NCBI GenBank assembly: GCA_963971425.1 | Contig: OZ020526.1 | Coordinates: forward strand, 20,019,111 to 20,083,110 | Direction of reading: 5' to 3' | DNA: 64,000 nucleotides | Source of the DNA: Bryoerythrophyllum caledonicum | Taxonomy: Eukaryota; Streptophyta; Bryopsida; Pottiales; Pottiaceae | Shown: positions 28,301-38,449 of the stretch, in pieces | Numbering within the stretch: the stretch's first letter is position 1 | Layout of the letters: each line of letters opens with the position of its first letter | Translations under genes and position numbers: made by a program | Notes under the pieces: model-generated | The model's input: only the letters and a program-made list of their open reading frames with translations | What the model was told of the DNA's origin: nothing | Database searches by the model: none

Positions 28301-29350
28301 GCGGCAACCCATGATACCCCTTTGACATGCCATGACCCCTCCCCTCGATAGTCCATAACCTTCCCTCATGAACAATATGCAACCTCAACCCCCTTCTCGT
28401 CAACAGCCCATGCACCATGAGCTCCAACACCATGAGCCCCAATTCTAACCACAAAAACAACAATCCATGCATTCTATCCCCGCCCATGCATCCCAATAGC
28501 ACATTCAAGACTACATACACAAAAAAACACATGTAACAACTCAATCACTCAAGGAATGTAGTTGCACAAAGTACAACATGACAAGCACATTGAGCAAAAC
28601 AAGCAAAAGCACATTCACCAAAAGTTCATTAACAGAAGAAATAAAATTTTAAGTATCTCCTTAGGAGCCTGCGCCATAGACATCGACCCTCTAGTAGAGA
28701 CTCCATTTTTCTTGCGCTTTAGTGTCACCGTCGTAGGATATATAGGTTGGGTTTCCTTGCCATCGGCTTGAATGTTGAGAAGTTGCACCGCCGGATTGCT
28801 CGAGGGAGAGATTACTGAAAGTAGGATTGGGTCTTCAGTTGTAGTGTCTTTAGCTGCACCTGCCGCATCCTCTATCTGGACGACCTTCCAAACCTCAACT
28901 TTGGAGGCCTCCCTCACAGCCCCACAAAAAAGTGTTGCATCGCTAAAGGGATTTCGTAATGACTGAAAGAACATGTTTAATGTCACTCCAAGCTTGGCTG
29001 CCGTCCTTGCAGCTTGGTCAAGTGCCCGCATGAATCTTCTCTTATCGGCCGCCTCCTTCAACAACCTCTTGTGTATACGTCGCTTCTCCCTATCAACACG
29101 GCTATCTTGCTGAGCACACACTAAGGAAACCTTCGCTTGTGCACCTTCCCCATCACTTGTTTCCGTCGTTGGGGCGACGATTGCAATTGGAGCATCCTCG
29201 TTGCTTGACTCAGTCTTTCAATCTGCACCTCAAGCACCAACGCCTTCCTGTAGATCTCCAATAGCAGCGCCAGTAATTCCATGGAGATCCGCATCTCAAG
29301 CGCCAACAACTCTCTCAAAGTCACCACCTCCAACGCTATTGTTCGCCATC
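25400..29350 (-). mobile_element. hAT-superfamily DNA transposon remnant (DUF4371-type transposase)
   Basis: Minus-strand pieces in transposase order. An N-terminal coiled, charged segment lies at 28.64-29.35 kb (REKRRIHKRLLKEAADKRR). A Cys/His unit like a BED/TTF zinc finger lies at about 27.93-28.02 kb (CKICSTIDGQ..LIKHEGH). At 27.5-27.7 kb is LYNFLKLPNIPRMHW, at 27.2-27.45 kb NFVALSCDKVTAVDTTSL, then at 25.54-25.86 kb VSFGVDGAAVFLGKINGVS and SVHCFACRCNLALKTLS, and LLKNVQTRWISLLSPL at about 25.5 kb. The order and motifs are those of ZNF862/KIAA1586-like hAT proteins. In-frame stops (for example after HKVIDG near 27.23 kb) show a dead copy. Terminal repeats were not found, so borders are approximate. 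Confidence 0.75.
25870..27093 (-). other. AT-rich intron or insertion inside the hAT transposase
   Basis: On the minus strand the coding text breaks at GTAATTT (27,093) and resumes after CTACAG (25,870). Joining these keeps one frame (..YCIVMKQRGG). This supports a 1.22-kb intron, though a later AT-rich insertion cannot be excluded. The stretch itself has no coding content. Confidence 0.5.
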
Positions 29351-31780
29351 ACAGACAATCTCAATCTGTAGAGTTGAGAGTGGAGATTGGCAAGCAAGAG
29401 TCGTCCACGGTTGCAGACTGGCGCTAGAGTCGGGACTGCACTGCAATCCTAGACGACGTCATCTACTAGGTCGCAGCTACAGTTCTACATTCATCCACAA
29501 TGTTGTGGGCGAGTGACGGCTTCTCATTGAAGCAACGTGGCGCAACTTGCTTACAAAGCGCAGGAAGAGGTGACAACCAACTCACACACAATGGTCAACC
29601 TCAATAATATCAGGCAATTCAAGCCCCATCGTCTATTGCCATGAGGCTTATACCAAATCGGCCTCGTTTGACATCTGGATTTTTTAGCAAAACTTTACAT
29701 TTTATTTACAAAGGCCATTTGCCATCACTTTTTAAATTTTGTTTTTTGGCCTTGGGTCACCTAAAAAAAAAAGGATTGATTAAGAATTTCTCCACTCTTA
29801 GCTTCCAAAATAATGACATCAGACAATGCCATTATGTTGATTTGAGGTGAATCATCGCCAGCGCCATCGCTCTCAAGATAGTTGTCTTGCCATTCTTGTC
29901 TAATTTCTTCTCATCTTTTGGACATAGGATTTATTGCTATTGCCTTTTTTTGTAATGCAATTGCATAACACCTAGTCCAGAAGTCGCCGGTTACTGAAAG
30001 AGTGGCAGCTAATGTGGTTTTGCTAGAAGAGAATCGAAATCAAGCAGTAGGTTTCAGTTGTTTAATGGTGATCTGACTTTCGCAACTGGCAGTTTTTAAA
30101 CTTGTGAGTCTACTTCGATGCGAGGACCCATTGAGTGCCAACTCCAGTCTCAAGAACCCAAGTAGTCTACGGGTGGGCAGTCGGATATTGATACCTCGTG
30201 ATATCAGCTGCTACACTCCTCCGTCGAGCACTCGGACATCTGTTACAAGAGCAAAAGCAATCTCTGTGTAGAGGGAGCTTTCAATAGGAAGTGCAATTGC
30301 TTCATTGTTGATGAAGCCTGAGATGCTGAGCCTTAGAAAGACATTTGGGATTTTAGGATGAATTCTGAGTGATAAAGATCGTGAGCACCGAGTAGGCTAT
30401 GGAGAGTTGCTTGCATTTTTAGCAGCAAAGTATGGTACAACTTCACTGAAGACGTTGAAGAAGCTGAACAAAATAGAAGACGATGTCATCTACTTTGGCA
30501 CGTTTGTGGCACATGACTCAGATGTGCAGATTGCAGGGTTGTCGAACGACTCACCTTAAATTGGACTCAGCATGTATTTGAGAAGTGTTAACTTGCTTAC
30601 GTTTTTCAGACTTGTCTTAGTAGTTTAAGACCAATATTATCCTTATCGGCCATTTTTCAATATCGTTGTTCATGAAATTTTCTCCGATTATGAAGTGGTA
30701 GACTTAAAGAGAAAGGAATGCAGTATCTCTTTTAATCTTGACAGTAATTTTTGGGACGCAATGTTTTGAAGATTGACCGGCGTAGTGCAGAACAAGCTGT
30801 GCTTAGTCGGAATGCTACTGTGCAAGAAAGGAATGCATCCGTTGACGGTGATTCGGGAAATTCTCAACAGCCTCTCAAGACTTCTAAAATATGTGATCAA
30901 CGCCTGCCCTCGATCACAGAGGGTGTAAAACTCATCCAGTCCTCAAAATCAAAACTGTTCGTGTCTGTTATGGAGAAACCTTGGCTGACATTGCCTCTAC
31001 ACATGGGTAAGGCGCAGATGTTTTCTCTAGTAGGATGTGAGAATCATAAGGCCTTCAGATATGTCGTTTTGTTGCTCAATTCCTAGCAAGCAGTGTTGGA
31101 GACTTCTACGTGACTGTCTTGCTTGGTACTACCTGTGCAGCCTTAGTCGGAGGACCTACAGCGGTTGAACAACTTGCGAAACGAGAATATTTTTTGAGGG
31201 TGATGTTCTTGCCGTGACAGCAGGTACTTTATATCAGTAAAACTGCTAGATTTGCTTGAGCATGTCTTGAGTAAAGCAGAAGGCCCCATGAGAGCGTACT
31301 TTCAACGACTTTCCTGTGTGTTCCAGGACCATTCTTCTGTTCCAAGAAGTTTCAGTGAACTTCCCGAGATTCGTTTACGTCGACGACGCACTCATAGGCT
31401 ACTGCTTTCAAGGCAATGCTCAGCTTTTCAACTGAAGCTGGGAGTCGGAGTCCAGAGCAGACTCTTAAATATCAAGTCACAGCAGGCAATCTAAAGCTTG
31501 ATGGTTTGTTGTCTCTTTCATGTCTGTTGCACCGGGTTTGGATTTATCTGCTGATGCAACATACGACCCGTAATCCATACCTTATCGTAGCAAATGGTGT
31601 ACTCCATGAACTCGTGTTCTCATTTCGGTGTTGAGATTGCCGATTGTCTCCAGAATGAGAGAATCTGGCCTTAACGTTGGTAATGAATGCAGTTTTGTAC
31701 TCAGGGGTTGATAATCGTCCACTAAGATTATAATCCTGAAAAAGATTATAATCCTAACAAAGGTTTGGTATTTGGAAGAT
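29351..31780. other. Unassigned region with plus-strand coding-like pieces
   Basis: Open plus-strand stretches at about 30,400-30,560 (ELLAFLAAKYGTTSLKTLKK), 30,751-31,086 (NVLKIDRRSAEQAVLSRN..) and 31,416-31,634 look like exons of a gene or gene remnant. I do not recognise the family, and borders and continuity are uncertain. Confidence 0.3.
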
Positions 31781-32449
31781 CAATCTCAACAAGGATTATT
31801 TTCGTCCACAAAGATGTTGAGATTGATCTTCATCATCTTGGATCTTTGTGGACGATCCTTTTGAGAGTTCCAAGGTTTGACTTTCATTATCTCTAATTCC
31901 AATTATAACAATTATATAGGATCTTGTTACATTGATCCCCCTTTTTTTTGAAAGTGGTTGTGTGATTGTTAGGAATGATAGAATTGATAGCCTTTTCTCT
32001 CTTTGCATCAATAATGATTTATTCTTTTCAAAATCGTTTGGAATTATAAGGTTTTCTTCATTTCCTAGTTCTAGAGTTGATTTTGCATGATTGTGCACCA
32101 ATTTTGATGCTTCTTAAGCATTTCTTCAAGAGTCTTTTAACATGCTTCTTTTCTTTCTTTCAATTTCTGTTTCAATTTCAGCTTCTACCCTTTCCAATAA
32201 ATTAATAGGGATATGATAAGGTTTTTTTATACAAGAATGACTTACCCAATTTTTTGAAAAGTATTATCTAGTCTTTTGACTATATGGTGATTATCTTTTG
32301 CGATCTCAAAATCTTCCATATCATCAAGAAGACATTCATAAAAAGAAACTTGTTCAACCATACAATGTACAATAATTGGAATACTTATAAGATCCAATGG
32401 AGCTTCATCACGTAGAACTTTGTTATATGCCATGCTTACATTTTACAAA
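31781..32449. other. AT-rich segment with a small perfect inverted repeat
   Basis: TCGTCCACAAAGAT at 31,802-31,815 is repeated inverted at 31,842-31,855, giving a 14-bp stem. Minus-strand open frames at 31.8-32.1 and 32.24-32.43 kb are not recognised. Confidence 0.4.
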
Positions 32450-32689
32450 TCATATCTTTAATTCAAAAAATAACAAATTAACATGAATATTTATTTGTAA
32501 GTCATTGTAAATAATAACAAAACGATGTTGCCATTGATATCTATGAACCCAAAAATTGATGCACTCTCCAATAGGTCGATAATTCAGCACGATCACACAT
32601 CTAAGAGCAACAGGGTTCAGGAAAAAGTGTTCCAATATCTTGCTTAGGCTTGGATCCATTCGCTTTTGCAGATTATTCACACAAAGCAT

Positions 32690-33313
32690 TATGACGTGTA
32701 TTAGCTACCTCTTCAACACAATACTTAAAGAGTACCGCTCTGTCTTATAAAATCTGTGCTGCCGATTTCAGAACGTCTCTCACCTCGGAAGTATCATTAT
32801 CACCCAGGCTCCGGCATTCTGCTTGCACCAAAAACTGATCAGTTAGACAGAACACCAGCTCAACAGAGGAACTGAGGGGCTCAAGAAACAAGATGAGGTG
32901 GACACAGAAACGTCTGCAACGGGGAACAGAGACCAAGACGAGACAAATGAAACCTCAATACTGAATAGATACAAATAAAAGCGTACTTACCTACACAGCC
33001 GTTCGTATGCAGCTTCCTGGTAAACAGTCATGTCCATCAACTCCAAGCCTGCACGTTGATGGTGCGTCCAAAGTAATATTTTGCAGTTTGCATGAATCTC
33101 TTGGACCCGCACAAATGCCTCGAAAAAGCTCTCACTAATATCTTCGTCCCGAAAGGCGGTCACATCCTCTGGCCGAAGCTGGTAGTTGTTTCAAAATGCC
33201 GTAATAAGAACCTGCCTTTAGAGTAGTTTGCTCCAACTCTTGCTTCAGCCGCTCGGTGGCACTCACAATCTCACTAGCAGTGCTGCTGCAACTGCTTAAC
33301 AATTTCACAATCC
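32690..33313 (-). pseudogene. COG6: COG6 fragment (Golgi tethering complex subunit), decayed
   Basis: Piece of conserved oligomeric Golgi complex subunit 6, a vesicle tether at the Golgi. Minus-strand blocks in the right order are 33,220-33,313 (SEIVSATERLKQELEQTT), 32,991-33,165 (EIHANCKILLWTHHQRAGLE, then VYQEAAYERLCR with donor GTAAGT at 32,990) and about 32,690-32,830 (QAECRSLGDND..., DRAVLFKYCVEEVANTRHNA). These are family hallmarks. A TAA lies in frame before DRAVLF, the frame shifts before the 33,165 block, and text after RHNAL no longer follows the family. The N-terminal half is absent. It is one of four same-strand gene pieces here. Confidence 0.8.
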
Positions 33314-33583
33314 TGAGGCAAATGAAAAAATATCATGTAAGTACAACACAGTGCCTCCCACTCGAACACCGGCACTGGTACTAGTCAATGATAGCACATC
33401 ACCTAATTTATCAAATCAACCAAACAGAAACCCTTGATGTACAACCCTTAAGCACAACATTTAACGAACCACTTGAAGTAATCTAGTAGCAAGTAAAGTG
33501 TACAGTATCCTTTCCAAGTAATTAGAATTGGGAGAAAAACCATACAATATTACTAAACTTGAAGGGAGAAGTAGAATGCATAC

Positions 33584-33751
33584 GTGCACTTCCGCAGCCG
33601 ACCATCAATACTTTATCTGAGGTTTCGGTGTACATCTTAAGAAGAGGAGCCAATCCTTTGTACTGCTGGTACCAGTCAAATGATTCTGCATCTCGAGAGT
33701 GCCTGTTATCCCAGTTGGCTTCATCAAAGTAGTTTTCAATCTCGACTCGAG
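33584..33751 (-). pseudogene. Single exon of an EEF1A-lysine methyltransferase-like gene (METTL13/EEF1AKMT4 type)
   Basis: A minus-strand exon with acceptor CTGCAG and donor GTATGC. It contains the N-terminal signature of this class I methyltransferase family: NWDNRHSRDAESFDWYQQY, then GLAPLLKMY and the start of SAM motif I, VLMVGCGSA. The next family exons (acidic loop and DKGTLD region) are not found downstream, where COG6 pieces occur instead. It therefore looks like a captured exon rather than a complete gene. Confidence 0.75.
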
Positions 33752-34396
33752 CTGCAGCCAAAGCCACTCGTCAAAATTACAAAAACTCAACTGATTGCCA
33801 CACAACCGTTTGTACAAGGTATACATTCCTATTTCCAAATTGGTCACATATTCATGTCATATTCCAATTCTAACATGAAGTGATGGAGCCCAGATACTTG
33901 CCACTTTATGCAGCAACCTGTGTTTGAAGAATCAGGTGTCAAATGGTGCAATGGAACACATCGCTAGAAATCTCATTATCACATCCGAAAGTATGAGACA
34001 AAGGAGATAGGTAATCTCATATAGCAGTCAAGCTCTGTGTTCTGTACTCCGAAACCAGAAAAGAATCCACACCTTCATTTGCAGTCTCTACCTGCTCATA
34101 TTCTCATTCCACTTTCCTGCCTACAATTCGTCCTAAGACTTCCCCTGCAAAAAAAAGCCTTGGAAAAATGCCAAAAGAAAAGATCCCGGAACGTAAACAT
34201 TGGAATCCCGTACTCTTCCATGCCATGGGAGAAGAAAAGAGAAGAAAGTAAAGAGGAAAGCAAAGACCGTGGATAACCGTGGATAACCCTAAGTTTCACA
34301 TTGTATAAACCTTTCATCCACACCAAAATTGTGTGCAATCTTACACTTCGAAACAAACCCTCCCCCGATGCCCTTAAACTGCGAAGAATTAGCCCT

Positions 34397-34490
34397 CTAC
34401 TTGATCTTCTTCTTGGGATGGAGCTGGTTGCTGGGACCGCATTTCTTCTTGCGGCAGTTCACGGCACAGGCGTGGAGGCGAGCATAGCAC
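34397..34490 (-). pseudogene. Last exon of ubiquitin-ribosomal protein eL40, isolated
   Basis: The minus strand encodes [18 protein letters not shown], then [11 protein letters not shown] and TAG, the C-terminus of the eL40 zinc-ribbon protein normally fused to ubiquitin. An acceptor-like GTGAAG precedes it. Neither the preceding eL40 exon (IICRK-type block) nor ubiquitin is found to the right. A different upstream frame at 34,655-34,690 (MGTLTVARMLKK, then GTGTGTC) could splice to it and give a short chimera. Confidence 0.8.
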
Positions 34491-35157
34491 CTTCACAATC
34501 AATAAAACACCACATCACTAACTTATTGTGAACTTCTCATCAATTCCGAACGCTCTGCCGCCAGTCAAACCACTCCAAAAACACTCATCCTAGAACTAGC
34601 ACAGAAAACGCCTCCCCCACATCCACAAAACCCTAAAATAAAACCCTGACACACCTTCTTCAGCATGCGCGCCACCGTCAAGGTCCCCATGGCTCCTGCT
34701 GCTGGCGCCTCCTCACGCCACTGGCCCGACTCTGCAACGCTCTCGCAATGCCACTCCCGCACCACCATTGCCGTCTCCGATCGCTGCAACTTTCGCTCCC
34801 TCTCTCCTCCCTCAGCTTTGGAGATGTTTGCAAAATTTGGTGATTGGATCAATGGAAGGGAAGAGCTTCGAGAGAGTGGTGTCATCAACAAACTTGACCA
34901 TAGAGATTCCATCCAAAAGTTAACAAAGCTCCAGCATCTGTCATCAGCCAGCAATTCCCATCGTCAGTAAAGCAATTACTTCGGCATGCAAAGTCACCCA
35001 AACTTTCGATAAGATGCCCCTCTTTTGATTTTCAACACTCTTTCCTCACCCTAAGATCGATGGAAGAACTTGGTGGTCTCTCTACTAGAATCCTACAATT
35101 CAATCACTAGAAGAACTTGGCGATCTCTAAACTTCAATTAGAATGAAGGAAGAGAGG

Positions 35158-35347
35158 TCATCTGTGAGGACGGCGCTGTGACGGCCTCCACATGCAATTG
35201 CTTTGATGAAGCTCCCCGAAACAGGAGCCATGCCACTTCTGTTGTTCTCTCGTGAGATGAAGCAAGGGATTTGCTGCGGAGAGGACACATTCCGCATTCG
35301 GGAGCCCAACCCCAGCTGCCCCTCACCTCCGTAACCCCAGTCCCACA
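35158..35347 (-). pseudogene. RCC1-repeat exon fragment
   Basis: The minus strand gives VWDWGYGGEGQLGLGSR, SSPQQIPC and AIACGGRHSAVLTDD, one and a half blades of an RCC1/UVR8-type beta-propeller. The left side opens at an acceptor-like AAG. After LTDD the similarity stops without a splice donor, so the piece is cut inside an exon. Confidence 0.75.
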
Positions 35348-35399
35348 CTTGGCGGAAGTGATGATGAAGATGGCTTTGCAACTACAATGTTGTTACTTG

Positions 35400-36730
35400 G
35401 AGATAAGTGCACAATCTCGACCCAAATCTCGTGGCTAAAACTACAAATACCCCATCGCCATGTACAAAAGAGCATTAAAACAGAATCAAGGAAACGAAAA
35501 CTTGCACAAGGCATCATGAAGACATGGCTTTCAAAAAATGGTGCCTCATGGCCATGCGGTCACGGCCATCCCATATGGTTTGCTGAAGTCTCTTGGACCA
35601 AGTATATGGGCGAGAACGGACCGTCTATTACCAAGATCTACTTGGCATTGTATTGGGTGTCGAGTAATACCCGGGGGGTTGTCGTGGCGGCCTGTAAGGT
35701 GCCTGTGCCGGACCCCCTACCCCTTCATCCGATTCTAGGCACTTATTCCATCCCGATACTCAGACTCCTCTCCGCCCAGCTTCCTCCGGCGCAGTTCTCC
35801 ACTCTACCCTGGTCTCAATTAGCCACTGTCCCTTTTTATACTCCGTAGTTTTATATTTTACACTTTCGACTTTTACTTTTCACTTCGTAGTTAGGCAACA
35901 ATTTATATTTTACACTATATGAATTCAACACATGAAAATTTCGAAATTATTGAAAGATATTGATATTGTTAAACTAAAGTTTGATATTGATATTGGTATC
36001 GAGAACTTTAAAAAAAAAGAAATTTACGTTGATCACCTTTCCATGTATTTGGTCAACCCATCTTTTCTTACATGCCAAACGAGAAATATTTTGGTTCTCT
36101 AACATAAGGCTCAAGAGGCAGCTCTAGATCTCCTTCATCACTTTCCTCTTCTTCCTTATTAATCCCTAAAGGACCAAGTGTCAAGAAATGGCATTTTGGT
36201 TAGGTTCCTATGGTGTCAATTGTTAACATTCCTCTTTGAAACCTTTGCCCTAGAAGGGCATTTCTAAAACCTCGGTGGGAGAAGTTTTTCCCCAAAATCC
36301 GACAATTCATGAAAAAATTATAGGGTTTTGATTTACAAACTTGGACTGCCGGCACGTTGGGTACCTCTAAAGTTTTTTGCTACAACACTCTATTCAATGT
36401 GAGATTTTCAATACTGGCAAGTAATGTTATTTCCTTTCATATTGTCAAAAACAAGTTCTTGACTTACATGAAAAAAAGCATATTTACCGAGATCAAACAT
36501 TTACACACATTGTGACACATTTTTGGGCAATGTACCAAAAGAAATTCTTCCTTTCCACAAAAACCTTAGATATCTTCATATTTTTTACTTTTCATTTTTT
36601 CCACAACAAAATGTGGTGTAAACCTTCTTATTGGCCAGTGCAAATACCAATCTAAAACATATTTAGTTTGCAAAGTATTAAAACATGAATTGGCAATTTT
36701 TGAACCTCCACACTTTGCATAATTGTTTTG
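35400..36730. other. Unassigned intergenic DNA
   Basis: A plus-strand open frame at 35,520-35,848 is not recognised. The rest (35.85-36.73 kb) is AT-rich and without coding signs. Confidence 0.35.
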
Positions 36731-36739
36731 TTATGAGGA

Positions 36740-37450
36740 GAGAGACGAAGTGAACATTGAGTGTCCACTGCAATAGACAAGGAGTGGTATTTATAGTAGT
36801 GTAGTATGGTACATAGGTCGATTAGTGTTTAGTGGCCCAATTAATGAGGTAGATAGGGTGGTTAACTACCTAGATTATCCTAATCACTATCTATGTATGT
36901 AGTCGAGCAATTCTAGATTAACCCTAGAATTGCTATCTCAACACTCCTCCTTGATCTAGGTTTACCTCATTAAAAAACTTACCCTGGAAAAACCTTGCTT
37001 AAGGAAAAATCCCAAGGAAGAAAAAGAGTGTAACTTACTGGAGGAGAAACTCGTGTAGAGGTCGGATTCCTGCTTTCTTTGCTAGTTCTCTATGCTTATA
37101 TGCAGGTAGCGCTTTGGTGAGCATGTCGGCAATGTTGTGGGCGGATTCCTTCTTCCTAACGTCTACATGTCCTGATTCAATGAGATCTTAATTGAATCCG
37201 AAGATCTAGGGGTTGATGTGCTTGGTTCGATCAACCTTGATGAAGCCCGCCGTGACTTGTGCAATACATGTTGCATTGTCTTCGTAGACGGTGGTTGGTC
37301 CGTTGCTTGAAGTGTGTCTGCTTTGCTCCATAAGAATCTTGTCCATGGTTCGCAGCCATACCACCTCTCGAGTTGCTTCGTGAAGCGCAATGAGCTCCGC
37401 GTGGTTTGTGGATGTCGTTGTTATTGTCTGCTTGACTGACTACAACCAAC
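36740..37450 (-). mobile_element. Ty1/Copia fossil: RNase H end plus adjoining LTR-like tail
   Basis: Minus-strand remnants of the Copia RNase H C-terminus lie at about 37,040-37,440 (phrases like ALHEATREVVWL, TVYEDNATCIA, KHI and DMLTKALP in overlapping frames). Toward 36,740 follows the text usual before and in a Copia 3' LTR, with 'acactcctccttgatc'. It is broken and only this end is present. Confidence 0.75.
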
Positions 37451-37899
37451 AAATTTTTTAGTCTACAGTAGATGTCGTACCCAACATCATGTTCTTGTCA
37501 ATGTCCCTAATGGTGTAGGGTCATGTCGTTAAAATACTTCCGTGTGCAATATTTGAGTCGCTCACCGTTTCCAGGGAAGTCCTGGTTAGTTTCTCCCCTA
37601 CCACCACCGACGTATCAATTCCCTCACGAAAGATGTCGGGTCCGACATCTGGAGGAGATGAGATTCGGAGATGAGATTCGGAGATGGTGTCTTGCCTATG
37701 ATCTTTACGCAGTTAATGAATCTCGCCTGTAATCGTTTGCAAAGGTCTCAGTGCACTTAGTCACATGATTGACTAAGATATCAATTGGCTTTCACGTTTG
37801 AATCTGCATCTATAGTTAATATTATGTTTTCTAGGAGCATCATCCAAAAATCACTAAGTTTCTTCCAAAAATCTCCTCATCCTAGTTGTCGGGTCCAAC

Positions 37900-38232
37900 A
37901 ACTCAAACTTTGAATTTTTTTCCGCACTCACGGCTTCGACGTCAAGGAAGACTGCTTCCAGCACTTTCACAAGGACGGTAAGTTCTTCTACTTTTCCAGA
38001 CAGTCTGGCCAAGCGGTGACTGTCATGTTCAATCTAAGCCGTGTCGTCCAGTCGCACTTCTTTGGGAGAATCTTCTCAAGAAGGCTAGGACGTTTACACG
38101 CAGCTTCCTCAAGGGCAAGCATGAGAGGTAGGAATGATTTGACAAGTGGATTCTCATCAAGGACCTTGCAAGCGACGTATGAGGTCACGTTGATCAAATG
38201 GCACAATAACTCTGCTATGTTTGTTATTGGTT
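37900..38232 (+). other. Coding-like fragment, not recognised
   Basis: A continuous plus-strand frame of about 105 codons (HGFDVKEDCFQHFHKDGKFF, YFSRQSGQAVTVMFNLSRV ... TAG). It has no start codon in a good context and no partner exon. It may be a piece of a repeat-encoded protein. Confidence 0.3.
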
Positions 38233-38449
38233 AGCAACTTTCATTGGCACTTGAGTGCAAAGAGTCTTGAAGCAAATTTTCAATGCAGTTCAATCATTTA
38301 AATCTTTTTTGGTATCATTTATGTACTTGAAATAGGCACTATTTAGTACTAGATGTTGGAGCAGGGTATGTTAGATCTGTATCACTTGGATTGAGGAAGA
38401 GATATCACAAATTGATCAAAGGGATTTCACAATTGGCACCAGTATGAAG

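Noticed and set aside
33584-33751. Active EEF1A lysine methyltransferase gene
   Set aside because: Only one exon is present; the rest of the SAM-binding domain is missing and other gene fragments follow on the same strand.
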